Source of the DNA: Peromyscus leucopus
Lineage: Eukaryota; Chordata; Mammalia; Rodentia; Cricetidae
Reading direction: 5' to 3'
Length of the DNA: 64,000 nucleotides
Assembly: GCF_004664715.2 (NCBI RefSeq)
Contig: NC_051071.1
Location: 88,699,436 to 88,763,435 of the forward strand
The notes beneath the pieces are model-generated. The model was not told the DNA's origin. It was given only the letters and a program-made list of their open reading frames with translations, and did not search any database. A program made the position numbers and the translations under genes. Below are positions 35,568-47,830 of the stretch, piece by piece; the first letter of the stretch is position 1; each line of letters opens with the position of its first letter.

Positions 35568-36207
35568 CATCTTCCATCCTTCCCTCCCTCTTGCAGGTCC
35601 AAAATCAACTCTGAAGTATTCTTAGGGAAAGGACCCCTACTGTCTATTTTAAGAAAGAACTCTTAGTTCAAAAATCTATGCACAGAAGTTGGAATCTCCT
35701 TGCAGTCCGCTGGGTAAATGAACCATCTCAACACATTTGAGCTTTGCTTGATTTTTAACTATCAGCAACTGAGCGGGACACGAAGCCACACTGACATGCC
35801 CACGGGCTGGTGTGGCTGATGCTCCCCTGTCAGTGTCTTTGGAGATTTCTTCACCCCGTGCGAAGCATCGGGAGTATTTAGAGCTTGATGCAGGGATCCA
35901 ATGATCCCCCACTAACAAGTCACAGAAAAATGGATGAATCAAATGTGGAGCTCAGAGCTCTTCAGACACACCTACAATACAAGTGGAAGGACTTGGAAAA
36001 ATAAAGAGACTTTTTCAAGGCTGGAGGTCATACACAGGTCCTCCTCACTCATGCCAGACAAGTAACCACACCTCTCCAAGTGAAAATTCGCTTCTAATTA
36101 GTTTAAATGAGAGTTAGACAAAATAAGACCAACTGAATTCTTTATGAGCAAATGAGCCATGCACTATGTTTTAATATCTGCTAACTGTATCCCTTCTTGG
36201 ATTGCAG

Positions 36208-36274
36208 AAATAATTGCAAAATGAAGACTGCTTTAATTTTGCTCAGCATTTTGGGAATGGCTTGTGCTTTCTCA
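36208..36274 (+). CDS. IBSP: IBSP exon 2 (start codon, signal peptide)
   Basis: The acceptor is ttgcag. ATG is at 36221, with A at -3. It encodes 18 residues, MKTALILLSILGMACAFS, and ends before a GTAAGT donor. Coding part 36221-36274. Confidence 0.97.
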
Positions 36275-36773
36275 GTAAGTTCATTGTGGAAAAACCTTTA
36301 TTTTTGGTAGTTACACTTTTTATGTGAACGGGGTCTGTAACAATAAAATGTTCTTTTGAACAGATGAAAAATTTCCATCGCAGAGTCAAAGCTGAGGATT
36401 CTGAGGAAAATGGGGTAAGTAATTTTAGAAAAATTCTCTAGCCTACATTTATTCTAATATAAGTGCGCACTAAATGTGATCATAACCTTTGTTTTATTTG
36501 GGCAGGTCTTTAAGTACCGGCCACGCTATTTTCTTTACAAGCATGCCTACTTTTATCCATCTCTAAAGCGGTTTCCAGTCCAGGTAAGTGCAAAACTTCC
36601 CTTTTCACCCCTCGTACTTTGGTAATGGGGGTTAAATTTAACACCCGGACATCTGAATCCGCTCCCAACTCCATTCATCCAGATCCCTCCTTCTTGCTAT
36701 GGAAATTGGAATTTATTATAAAAACCCAAGCTTTCTTTCAACACAAGAGACAAAGTACAGTGAGAGAGAGAGA

Positions 36774-36840
<67 letters not shown>

Positions 36841-39800
36841 CTGGGGTGATGAAAACAAGTACTCTGACATCTAGAGTTCAAGTGTTCCTCGAATCTGCTG
36901 ATAAAAGTGAACATTTCATCAACTACTGACAAGGAAGCTGGTGATGAGATCACTAATTGTGATAAGATCACTAATTGTGATAAGATCACTAATTGTGATA
37001 AGATCACTAATTGTGATAAGATCACTAACGGTCATTACGGTTGGCTCTGTACTGTCACCCAGCTGTTCACATCTGACATTTCAGCATCCCCTGAGCTCTC
37101 GAAAAGCTAAGTTCATAAGCACCCGAGTCTTCAGACAACCAGAGGCCTTAATAACTCCCTGGCAGTGATGATGATGTCTGGAACCCTTACCGTGTTAGGG
37201 GGCAGGACTGTGGGTCACACATGGAGCACAATCATAATGGGGTCTGGCCCGAGCACTGCAGAGGACAGAGAGAAACTTGTGAAATGTAGGAAGCCCATGA
37301 GGGAAAAAATCAGTAAAATTTGTAAACAAGAAGGAAAAATAACTAAAGCTAAAAATGAGGCATCCCATTTTTGCTGGGTTATTTGTGAAAGAGGTCTTTG
37401 GATACTGGAGGGTGTGGTGCTGGTCCTAAATACACAAAACACTAGCGTGACACTATTTTCGTGACTGTACAGTTTGGGTTCAGAGTGTCAATTATGCACC
37501 ATTTGACCCAGGACTCCCAAGACACTGAAAGCGGCAGGATCCTGTGAACGGTGCCTCGGCGCGGTGGCTTGGCTCCGAGTCTCACCATATGTCAGGCTAA
37601 CCCCTCTCTAGCTCATGCAATGATAGGAAATCATACTCCTCAAGTATTTCTAGCACCATTATAATTATAGGGAACTTGTGTGGCCGCAGAAATATGAGCA
37701 GGAGTGATACAAGAGTTGTGGGTTTTCAGAATTGTCCTCCGTTCCTTGGTTCACCTCAGGCCCAAAAATAAACAGGGTCCATTTGGAAATTTGTTCCCTT
37801 TCTAAAACAGATATCATATAAATTCTAGTTCCTAAGTAGCTGGCTAACTTTTCTGAAATATCTAATACTTAGATACAACCATTCTCGCCTAGATTTTATA
37901 TATATCAATATATATATATATATATCAATAGATTCAAAGTCCATAGAAGTCAAATATGCTTCTATCACAAATTATATACATAGAGGCTAGACCAATTTAA
38001 GTAGAACTTGTAAGGTAGTTGTTTTAAAATTTAAAAAAAAGAACATCTCCACATACAACTTTCTGAGATATTTGTGACAAGCTCCTGTTTTTACAAAGTT
38101 TGATGTCTCTTATCTTATGTCAACATCTATTTATTGTCCAAAGCTGTCATCCTGACCCCATGAGTTATATTTTATTGACTTCAAAATTCACGTGTGAGTT
38201 AGCAAGTCTGTTTATGGGCTGCCATCCATAAAATAGCAACTTGCATGCGATGCATCAGATGAGTTGCAAAGCCACCAAGTTTGCCATAGACTGTCTCCAT
38301 GCTGAGCTATAGAAACAGACATGTAAATCATCTTAATTAGTATCCTAAGCTATTTTAGTGAAAAATTACATTTTATGATTAAGATGATATTTGATTAGTG
38401 TGCCAACTTGTAGAAAGCAAGATTCAATTTTATTTCTTTTATCATTTTTATCAGCTAGCATACAAATGTGGCTTTTCAGAATTGCCCTCCATTAAGACAC
38501 CTGTTCATCTGTCTTTTATCTGCCCATCATCTCTCATGTGTCTATATAAATACATGAAAGGCTCTGGAAGAATCAGCAAGACTTTCTGATAAACTGGTAG
38601 TACGTAAAAAAAGGAAAGTGATTCAAAACATTAACAAAGTAAAATGCAAACCCTTAAGTATCCCACATAGCTTTTCAATGGCCCCCACCACACACCATAA
38701 CGGTGGAGTTAGGGAGGAAAATACAGCGAAGGAAGCATGAAGAATACCTAACATAGTCCCAGCAGAGAAAAACAGCTCTGCTTAGATAAATATATGGTCC
38801 TCTATATTTGACTTAATAAGTGGAAATAGCTCAAACATAACAATTTATTTTATTCCTCCCTGGGTGTGGAACAGTGTAACTACTAGGTCATGGCAGTGTA
38901 GTGAGGGTCTAATTACTCTTCTTCCACCCAAAGTCATTGTTGGCCCAAGGCAGCAAGCTCCCTTTCCTTGGCTGGGTGACACAGCCACCTGGAGAATGAG
39001 GCCAACAGGGACTCCATGAGCAGCACAGGGATGAGCCTCCTCTACAGACTTATTCCTAACTCAGAAGTCAATGGTCCTTCTCAGTCATGTTCTTTCAGGA
39101 CAGGATGCTTAACTGATCATCAGAATCAGATCATCAGAAATGGCAGTCTAGCTAGGCGTGCATGGATCTCTGAGGCTGTTGGGGCTGAGTGTGGAATAGG
39201 AAGGGAGATTCCCTTTGGGTTATCTTTGGTAGAAAGATCAAGGGTCTCTCCTCTTGACTTGGAAGTTCTGATGCATGTTTAGATTTACATGTAATTAAAA
39301 AATAAAAAGAAGAAAGCCCAGCATTAGGGTGTGTCTAATGTGTAGAGCATTTGCCCCGAGTTTGATCCCAGCACTGTAAGAATATAACAAAACAATATAA
39401 AGGCAACAACAATGAAGACCCCAATAAAGCTCACTGACTCATGTTTTATATGTAGGATCCTTGGTTTACTTTATTATCACCCCGTCAAATCGTAAGTGCT
39501 TTTATATCTTTCATCTAATTTAACTGTGCATTTATCAATGAACACAATTTTAAAATTAGTTTTAATTAAATTGAGGATCTAGGAATACAAATTTAGTTTC
39601 TCTATATCAAATTATGATTTAGATTGTAGTATTTAAGAGAACTGTCAAATAACACTTTACACTTTATAGTAAAATAAATCATTATCACCTGTATTTTGTA
39701 AGAAAATAAGACTATGCAATCTATATCTTAGTTTGAGACCTGCTTAGAAATGGTTGGGGAAATCACACTTTTTTGAATAGTTCCTTCTTGGAGGAAGAAC

Positions 39801-42800
39801 TCAGTAGTTCCTTCATTCCTTCAAAACTAAACAATTTGTGATTTGTTATTCTGGTTTTTGCATAGAATGTAATATTTCAACATATTGTCTATGTTTGGGA
39901 GGTTGAAAGTGAGTAACCTCATTCATAGGCTGTTCATTATGAAAACAGCGGTTTCTGTCCTCGTTTCATATTTGCCCAAATGTGCTCACATCTTTCTCAC
40001 TTTAGCTTGACACTGTTCTGTGCTAACAAATCAACCAAGCTGATAATACTAATAAGCATAAGTAAATATCTCTGCCTGTTACATTTTAATCATCAGGAAA
40101 CTTCAGTTGCTGTTATGCATCATATGTGTATGTACACATGCACACATACTATGTATATGTGTATGTATATATTTATATATATGTTTTAGGGAGGCAGTGA
40201 CTCTTCTGAAGAAAACGAAGATGGTGATAGTTCAGAGGAAGAGGGGGAAGAGGTAAGACATTTTCTGTATCTTCTGTAGCAAGGCAGGCAACACAAGGAG
40301 CTAAGAGGAAACTATTCCATGCAGTCTGGGCCCAGCAAATACCCACTGCTGCCTTGCCAGCTCCCCATAACCAGCTATCCTGGACAGGCGGAATATTATT
40401 TGAGTTATAAGTAACTAAAGCAACTCACTTTAAACACCATCACAATGTGGGGTTGAAGCCACCTAGATGCGGTACCCAAAAACAAAGGTGGCTGCATTTT
40501 TAAGGGAAGTGTAACACCCACTGAAAAGCAGCATGATGTTTATTTATATTGGATGCCTATGACAGTAAGCAAGAAAGAAGTAATCTCAAGCTTGGCGCCA
40601 TGCACCTTCCTTGGTGGGCAGGATGTGAAGCCAACTGATACCTCTACAGTGGTGTCCTGATTTAATCTACAGAATATGGTCAGTCTCTTTAATAGTAATT
40701 TAATAGATTTTTGTCTAATTATTAGATTACAGAAACAAAAATACTCAATATGTATAAACATCTTCCTAAATAGTTAAATTACTGTACTTAATGGCTAAAA
40801 TTCATTCACTACTCCTGGCTTGGGAACCTTCCAAATTCAGTTATTTCTGGGTGGTGTTTATGAGTAGAAAATTATAGCCAAAAATGGAACATCTGTGTCA
40901 GGTATCCTGAAAGCCAAAGATGTGGCAACTTGAATGGTGACCAAGTATTAGTTTTTCCTTCTGGTTAAGTAACATTCCCTGTGCTATAGTTACCCTGACC
41001 GTGGAGGGAAGGCCTTAAAAATAATGCCAGGCCAGGACCAGAAACCCTGTATGGCCTACATCCTTTAAAATCTTGCTGCAGCTCAGTCAGACTCCAAAGC
41101 TAAGGGAGCCTCATCCATGTTACTACAGCTGTTTTCTGTCCAGCGATTGTGAAGCAGACTTTGCATGTCCCAGTTCCACCATGCATCTCTTGGCAGCAGT
41201 TCTTGGTTGCTGTGGTGGAAGTGAAGACAGGCCTCTGGCAAAGTTATGCCCACCCAAAACGTTGTCAGCCACCCCTGAATATGTAGGCCCTCCCATTTCT
41301 TCTGTTCAAATCCCCTAAGACCCAATAGCGCTGTGTTAAACTCTGTTCATGGAAGAACTGTTCCGTGCCTCCTGCTGTAACTCCTCATACTGCCTGGCAC
41401 AATTCTGATGCATATATGATGCCCAGGAAATAGTTGATGACTTGGTTTTGAAATGTCAAAGGAAGAGATGCTCCAAAGATCATTCATTTACAGTAATCAT
41501 AGAAAGGTGGATAGATTTGGGGATTTTCCACTTGCAAGATTCTACACATGCTTTCATCTTAATGTCTTCTTTAAAATTTAACTGAGAGTTCCAGCTAGGT
41601 GTACAAACCCCAGGGATTGTATTTATATGAGGAAACTACTTGGGCACATTTTCTATTTGATGATAACACCCCCACACACACCTTGAAGCACTTCAGACTT
41701 GTTTAATTGAAACACACATGATAACATTATCAGCTCATTGAAATTTCAGAAACTGAATATGTAAGTAAATCAACACTATTATGAAAAAATAGAACATGTC
41801 CAATATTACATTAATCAACTCCCACCATGGACTACCATGAGTTTGACTTTAATTGAGTAGGTTAATTTCTGCCTGTTTTTAATACACAATACTTTATATA
41901 TTTTATATATTCTATACATATACATACTCTACTTATAGGACGACACACTATATATTCTTTTTTAAGAGCTTCTGTTGTTCTGACCTTCAGGGATTCTTCC
42001 AAATTATCCTCTCCTCTTTGAGTACCCAGGTTTCCGATCATTATTTCACTGTATCAATGTGTTGCAATGTATGAGTCATCTGAAAATGGGTATTTTGCTA
42101 GTTTCCAAATTAGGATTGCTATAAAGGTGGTACTGCTGGGAAAATTCTAGAACTTCTTCAAGTGACTTTACACATTGATTTGGGGAGGCTATTTTACTTA
42201 AAAGCATAGTTTCTGAGTCAAAAGATGTGCATATGTTCAGCTTTACTAAAGGCTCTCCAAAGTAGGAGCTGTCGGGCAACGCCCCCTCTCCTCATACAAA
42301 GCTTCTACTGATCCCCATTCTCACCAACACCTGTTTATTTCATTCATTTTGGCCATTCTAGGGGCCATGGATATGGATAACTTTTCTATATAATAAGGTA
42401 TTTGAAGCCCAATATAGTAATAGTTCAGCCCATTTCCTTTTTAATTTGTTTGCACAAGAACATTCTTAAATTAAGTTTCTGGGCCAAGAAAGAATCTAAG
42501 AGGAGAAATTGTGTACAATGGCTACTCTTCAGTCTTGACTCTGCCACCAATGAATGATTATGAATTCTTACCCATTTGACTTCATACAGGTCACTGTATC
42601 ACTGCATGTCAGCATTTTCATCAATGAAATGAGGGAACAAGAGCCAACTAACATAGCCTCATAGAATCTCTCCAATGACACTAAGAATTTCTCCTTAAAC
42701 CACTAAAAAGTTTAATCTGCTTGAATGAATTATGAAAAAAAACAAAAACAAATGGTATACCACTCATGAGATATTGGGCACACCTAGCTTGGAAAGGAGG

Positions 42801-43855
42801 CTTGGGTTGTATCAAACCCTACACTGAAATTATAGCATTCACAAACTTAAGAAGAAAAATTCTGCTTTAGTCAATTTGTTTTCAAAAGAAAGATCAAACT
42901 CAGATTTAGTTCATTTTCCTGAAATCTTAACATTATCCTAACATCACAATCTCCCAGAAATACATTTCAAGTAAATTCAACTCTCCACTACTCATTTATT
43001 TAAATTTATTTATTTAAATTTAAACATATAAAATCCAGATTTTTTACTAGTAGGTATTAATTATACTGATAGATTATGTCAGTTTACAAACTATTATCTC
43101 ATAGCATAAATAAAAGAATAAAACATTAAAGATTATAATGTACATTTGTCCAAGTCTTAATTTTTAATCATCTTCATGTAATATCATACACACTACTATG
43201 AATTTCTTGTGCAGAAGAAATAATTGTGCACCAAATGTCTAAAGCACAAATACTGTTAAGTTGATAAAATAGAAAGTATAAATAACTGCAGCATTCCACC
43301 AGCTGATAAATGGGATTAAGTAGCGTTGAGTTCTTAGAAGTAAGAAGGGAAATGGCACACAGGCAGGCAGTTATGTGCCAGCTGAGGGCATTTCCAAATA
43401 GTGCCTTGGAGACCCAACAAATCTTGAGCTCTATTCCAGCTATAGTAAATTTTGAACTCTGGATATTCTCACCAGGAGACTTCAAATGAAGAGGAAAACA
43501 ATGAAGATTCGGAGGGGAATGAAGACGAGGAGGCCGAGGCGGAGAACACCACACTCTCTGGTGTAACAGCTGCCTATGGGGCGGAGACCACGATGGGAAC
43601 TGGGACTGTAGAGCTGGCTGCACTCCAACTGCCCAAGAAGGTAATGAGTCCCAATGTTGATCTCTCTGCTGATGTCTAAGTCTCCCTGACACTATTCGTA
43701 TAATATTCATACCGTCTTTACTTATATTATTACCTCATTAAAGAAGCAAGAATAGATAGGCTTTCCCTGATTACAAATGAGGAATGATATTCTGTGAATT
43801 TCCTCCCCAAGCTATTGTACCATCCCACTTCAGAGGTGCGACTTCCAAGGCAGAA

Positions 43856-43908
<53 letters not shown>

Positions 43909-44658
43909 TGGGGGGGGGAGCAGAGCAAAGGAAGCATTGTGCAGAGGGCAGGCTTATCGGGTACATGCCCCCAACCCATCAAAACCCATTACAAAGGTAT
44001 CTCTTCTGAATTTTTAAAGTCATCACCAATTCTTTCACAAATTAAGTTATCATTCACTCAAAACAGCATCCATAACAAGGCCATCTGCAGAAACTAGATT
44101 TGAATGATTTCAAACTTTGCCTTTCAGGCTGGAGATGCAGAAAGCGAGCCTGCAAAAAAGAAGGAAAGCGATGAAGAAGAAGAGGAAGAGGAGGAAGAAA
44201 ACGAAAACGAAGAAGCAGAAGTAGATGAAAACGAGCAGGTCGTCAACGGCACCAGCACCAACTCCACCGACGTGGACGGTGGGAACGGCAGCAGTGGAGG
44301 AGACAACGGAGAAGAAGGGCAGGAACAGAGTGTCACTGAAGGGACCACAGCGGGCAGGGAGCTGATCAGCGATGGTCCCAAGACAGCTGACCTTCTGGAC
44401 GAGTTTCAGCATACCACCCTACCACCCGAAGCCTACGGGACCACCCCGCCACCATTCAGAAAAACCACCACCGCTGAGTATGGGGGGGAATACGAACAAA
44501 TGGGCAACAATGAAGACAACGGTGAGTATCAAGTCTACGACAACGAGAACGGGGAGCCTCGCGGGGACAATTACCGCGCCTATGAGGACGAATACAGCTA
44601 CTACAAGGGGCGTGGCTATGAAGGCTATGATGGTCAAGATTATTACTACCACCAGTGA
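36208..44658 (+). CDS. IBSP: Bone sialoprotein (integrin-binding sialoprotein), six coding exons
   Basis: Secreted acidic glycoprotein of mineralised matrix. It nucleates hydroxyapatite through glutamate tracts and binds integrins (mainly alphaV-beta3) through RGD. Joined exons 36221-36274, 36364-36414, 36506-36583, 40190-40252, 43476-43640 and 44128-44658 give 313 aa, against 317 in human. Residues 1-16 are the signal peptide (ends GMACA). Residues 17-61 are basic and aromatic (FKYRPRYFLYKHAYFYPSLK), the part linked to collagen binding. Residues 62-105 are acidic, with SSEE and SNEEENNED. Asn106, 177, 182 and 190 are N-glycosylation sequons. Residues 153-161 are nine Glu. RGD is 282-284, flanked by a Tyr-rich, probably sulfated region. 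Every intron is phase 0, as is usual for this family. The first acidic tract is short and broken by Gly (EEEGEE). All sites are intact and I see no damage. Confidence 0.97.
36364..36414 (+). CDS. IBSP: IBSP exon 3
   Basis: It encodes 17 residues, MKNFHRRVKAEDSEENG. The acceptor ends cag and the donor is GTAAGT. SEE is a likely casein-kinase (Fam20C S-x-E) phosphorylation site. Confidence 0.97.
36506..36583 (+). CDS. IBSP: IBSP exon 4
   Basis: It encodes 26 residues, VFKYRPRYFLYKHAYFYPSL followed by KRFPVQ. This is the basic, aromatic N-terminal block. The donor is GTAAGT. Confidence 0.97.
36761..36837 (+). repeat. (GA)n purine tract in IBSP intron 4
   Basis: About 28 uninterrupted AG units (36781-36836) after an imperfect GA segment. 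A mirror-repeat purine run of this length can form triplex (H-)DNA. Confidence 0.95.
36941..37030 (+). repeat. 18-bp tandem array with homeodomain cores
   Basis: The unit GATCACTAATTGTGATAA repeats four times at 36948-37019, with partial units at both ends. Each unit has ATCAC and GTGAT as inverted arms around TAATT. CTAATTG occurs at 36953, 36971, 36989 and 37007; (C/G)TAATTG is the known preferred site of Msx/Dlx proteins, which act on bone genes. A regulatory role is inference only. Confidence 0.9.
39325..39385 (+). mobile_element. ID/B4-like SINE fragment
   Basis: 'gtgtctaatgtgtagagcatttgccccgagtttgatcccagcactg' resembles the tRNA-derived core of ID/B4 elements. Confidence 0.5.
40190..40252 (+). 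CDS. IBSP: IBSP exon 5
   Basis: It encodes 21 residues beginning GGSDSSEENEDGDSSEEEGE, including two DSSEE-type phosphorylation motifs and the first acidic tract. The acceptor is gttttag and the donor is GTAAGA. Confidence 0.97.
40253..43475 (+). other. IBSP intron 5
   Basis: The intron is 3.2 kb. An old antisense L1 fragment is visible at 42080-42370. The rest holds AT-rich runs (41880-41930, 43000-43030) and no gene. Confidence 0.8.
42080..42370 (-). mobile_element. Ancient L1 fragment, antisense
   Basis: The plus strand reads 'gtttctgagtcaaaagatgtgcatatgttcagctttactaaaggctctccaaagtagg...ctcaccaacacctg...ttggccattctagggg', an antisense L1 ORF2 3' pattern. Confidence 0.55.
43476..43640 (+). 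CDS. IBSP: IBSP exon 6
   Basis: It encodes 55 residues. It starts ETSNEEENNEDSEGNEDEEA, holds the N106-T-T glycosylation site and ends LAALQLPKK. The Thr-rich middle is a likely O-glycosylation region. The donor is GTAATG. Confidence 0.97.
43859..43907 (+). repeat. (GT)n microsatellite in IBSP intron 6
   Basis: About 24 GT units followed by a run of nine G. Confidence 0.97.
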
Positions 44659-45165
44659 GGGTCCCCCTGGGGTGAATTCCCCATGCTCTCATTGCATCTG
44701 GCTACCATTTATTTTCAAAGTTCAACTCAGGAAGGTGCAAGATAACACAGGTGCATTTTACAATGTGGAGTGGTGCTACAGTCCCCGAGTGATCTCTGCA
44801 AATGCTTCTATTTGTAATGGCTTCTTTTTAATTTTCCCAGGAATGTCACTTGAAAGGTCATTGTAAGTCAGGGCCATTGGTCAAACAGTACACCATCTCT
44901 GAGCTGGGACCGGATGGAATGCTTTGAGGTTGTAACTCTCCAGTATTTGTGCTGTGTGCATTATTGCTAACAGACCAAACATACTCTTCGTGCAACAAGG
45001 CTCCTAGAGAGAGACTTATAAACAACACTGTAGACAATAGTTGTGTAGTTCCTATATCACACCCCCTAGCCAATACTGTATTAGGTTTAATTCTCATCCT
45101 CATGTATTTTATGTGACCTGTATGCATGGGTTTTATCTCAAATAAATACGCAGTTCTTGAAATAT
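44128..45165 (+). CDS. IBSP: IBSP exon 7 (C terminus and 3' UTR)
   Basis: The coding part is 44128-44658 (176 residues, TGA at 44656-44658). It holds the E9 tract, three sequons, a Pro/Thr segment (TTLPPEAYGTTPPPFRKTTT) and the RGD at 44560-44568. The 3' UTR continues to about 45165, after the polyadenylation signal. Confidence 0.95.
45141..45146 (+). terminator. IBSP polyadenylation signal
   Basis: AATAAA lies 483 bases after the stop codon; cleavage is expected about 15-25 bases later. Confidence 0.85.
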
Positions 45166-46100
45166 ATTATAATTAAGAAGGAATGGAGGGCATTGGGAAG
45201 CACATGAGTTTAAAGAGGGTGGGACAATTCAGCTAAAAAGCAAGCTTATTTCCATTAGGGTTTAAAACTCAGAGGATCTGGAAACATCCTCTCTTCAATA
45301 AATCTGCAGGACTAAGGCTTGACAGTTGAAGGCAGAATCAGCTTTACAGACTAGGGAATGAATGACACTTAGAGATTTAACAAACATGAATACATGCTGT
45401 ATGATGCCCACTTCAATTTCAGTTTCAGATAAACAATGATTGGTTTTAATACAAATGCCCCCTCATGAATAATTAGTCTCTGAAATATCTGGAACAAAGT
45501 TATGCTAAATAAATGACTTATTCTTTATCTAATATTCAACTGTGACTGGGTGTCCTGTGTTTTTCTGGTAAACTTATCCCTAGAAAATTTGATCTTAAAT
45601 GAGATAGGGCATACAATGGGGTAATTAAACTCTTACATACACACTCACAAAAAACCACACACATACAAACTATACACACACATACACACACACGCAAACA
45701 CACACACAAACCACACACATATATGCATGCAAACACACACAAAACTGCACACACATATACACGTGCAAACACACCCACCACCCACCACACATACAATTAA
45801 TATACAAAGTCTTGACAGCAATTGACTCCTTAATATAAACCTAGAAACAAACTTCAAGTAAGCATATAGACATTTGAAAGAAGCAAGATGACCATAATTG
45901 ACTATCCTTTAATTTATTCATTATGACATATGTGAACCCACATAGTCAATGTTTAGACATCCAGCACATGAAAATGTAGAATCTTGTCCGAATGGTTTTG
46001 GTTTGATTGCTGTCAGTTCTGTCATCACTGGCTCAGTGACCTTGACAGCAGAGTCGGGAGACTGGTCAGTAAGTGCCTTCACAGCACCTCCTACCTCCCT
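45166..46100. other. Intergenic with irregular CA-rich tract
   Basis: 45640-45790 is an irregular CA-rich run ('acacacatacaaac' type) with alternating purine-pyrimidine stretches. No gene is seen. Confidence 0.6.
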
Positions 46101-46106
46101 CACTGC

Positions 46107-46460
46107 CTTAGTGTCTCTTCCTGTCGAGGTGATAGAATACCCTGGCATAAACATCATAAAGGGAACAGTGTTTATTTCAGCTCACAGTTCAAGGGTACCA
46201 GCCAGCTCTCATGGCAGAGAAGTCGAGGCAGCTGTAGTTTGAACCAGCAGGTCACATGGTAGCCACAATCGGTCAAGAATGCTTTCTGCATCTGTAGAGT
46301 CCAGGATTCCAGCCAGGGATTGGTGCCACCCACAGTGGGAGGGGCTCCCCTTCTCTGTTAAAATCAAGATGGTCCCCAGCAGGCATGTCCTATGTCCAGA
46401 GGCTCATCTCCCAGAGGATTTGGGATTCTTTCAGGTTGATAATTAACATTAAACCCCTAA
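46107..46460 (-). mobile_element. MaLR (MT-type) LTR, minus, diverged
   Basis: The plus strand shows 'ggtgatagaataccctggc...gtgtttatttcagctcacagttc...ccacccacagtgggaggggctcccc...aaaatcaagatggtcccc', the reverse order of the element at 19853. Confidence 0.55.
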
Positions 46461-46507
46461 ACTCATGACTAGTTAGCATTCTGTCACATTTATTCTCATC
46501 ATACCCC

Positions 46508-46509
<2 letters not shown>

Positions 46510-46538
<29 letters not shown>
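46510..46538 (+). repeat. (GT)n microsatellite
   Basis: About 14 GT units. Confidence 0.95.
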
Positions 46539-46617
46539 TGTGTACACAATTCTTTGCAAAACCATTGAAGAGGAGTTTGTAGAGATCATTATGGTTCATC
46601 AATACTTCAGTATTAAT

Positions 46618-46725
46618 TTTACAAAGAATTAACCAGGAAGGATGGTCTATGCGTATAATCCTAGTACACAGAAGGCTGGTGCAATAGGATGGCGACTTCC
46701 AGGCCACCATGGTCTGCATGGTAAG
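46618..46725 (+). mobile_element. B1-like SINE fragment
   Basis: 'ggaaggatggtctatgcgtataatcctagtacacagaaggctggtgcaataggatggcgacttccaggccaccatgg' follows the B1 order with many changes. Confidence 0.45.
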
Positions 46726-47735
46726 ATTATTTCCCACTCTCCTCCCCCACATAACAATGACTTATCCTGTATAAGCATAATACTAGTCTCATTCTCAAGA
46801 ATTTTAACATAGGCAAGAATATCTCGTAATATTAAAAGTGTGTCATTCATAAACATCTTAAGTTTCCCACTTATTATCATCCTCAATTTTACTGGTGAAC
46901 AATTGGCACGAGGAAATCACGAACGGCCAGGCAGGGTTAAACAGAGTCAGGGTGGCTCTACCATTATCCAGCACTCACTGCCATGCTCGTCTGCAGTGGG
47001 TGGGCAGGGCTCCTCTAGTGCAGGGCACACTGCTTGGAAATGAATCACAACATGCTTAGAACCAGCCAGGTTTTATGACTTGAATGCTGAACGTTTTCAG
47101 AGCCAGGATCCTCTCCTATATTGGTTTATCTTGCTATGTAGGCAGCAGGATATGGTGCAGAGCTCAGGAACGCTGGAGATAGAGAGTCTGGTCTTGCCAG
47201 CTAATTTACCCCCGTAAGTCATTAGCTCCCCAGGCCCCTATAACATCAAGTAGGCTGCTGCTAGAGTGTGACACACCTCAGGGACTCAGAACTGGCTCGT
47301 CTCTCCTCTCTCCTCTTTAGAGGCTGCACATCAGCATCAGAAGCCTCAGTTTGTTTTCCTTCCTGGAGTCTCACCTTCTAAATTCTGTCTGTCTGTGGAA
47401 ATGAGTTCCCTTTGTGGCTGTAGAATTCCACTCAGTCCTTGGCTTCAGGGTATATTTGTTTATTCACTTATTTTGCATTTATTTTGATGCTACCAGGAAG
47501 CCAAATCAGTTTATTCATCATGTTTCCCAAAATAACCCAGGTAGTTTTCTGGTAAATTGTATAATTAAGTGTGTTTCATCATATTCCACTCCCACTGAAA
47601 TGTAGACTTCCAGGACTACATACTCTTAGACCTTGTTAGGGTGTCTCAGTTACTAAACAACAGAAGAGTTTGTAACAGGCCCGTGATGCTGCTGAAGTTG
47701 TTAGACTGATGCATTTAAATTGATCCACACCAGGG
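46726..47735. other. Intergenic, nothing recognised
   Basis: No gene or clear repeat. Confidence 0.45.
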
Positions 47736-47830
47736 AGACACAGGCAGGCAGGCAGGACAGACAGACAGGCAGGCAGGCAGGCAGGGCAGGACAGGCAGGA
47801 CAGACAGACAGACAGTCAGGGCAGGCAGGG
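47736..47830 (+). repeat. GGCA/GACA tetranucleotide repeat
   Basis: Mixed GGCA and GACA units, interrupted by 'gggcag' and 'ggacag' variants. Confidence 0.85.

Larger units (their letters stand above)
33671..36207 (+). other. IBSP intron 1
   Basis: GT...AG ends (gtaaga / ttgcag). It contains a degraded B1-type SINE (34500-34615, minus) and a pyrimidine tract with (CCCT)n at 35526-35567. Nothing else is recognised. Confidence 0.8.
36584..40189 (+). other. IBSP intron 4
   Basis: The intron is 3.6 kb. It contains the (GA)n tract, the 18-bp CTAATTG array and an ID-like SINE fragment. The remainder has no recognised feature; 37890-37930 is an AT-repeat. Confidence 0.8.

Noticed and set aside
35180..35614. 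144-aa Pro/Ser/Leu-rich ORF in IBSP intron 1
   Set aside because: Most of it is translation of the pyrimidine/(CCCT)n tract.
44104..44412. ORFs antisense and frame-shifted to IBSP exon 7
   Set aside because: Shadows of the GA-rich acidic coding exon. The sense frame explains the sequence fully.
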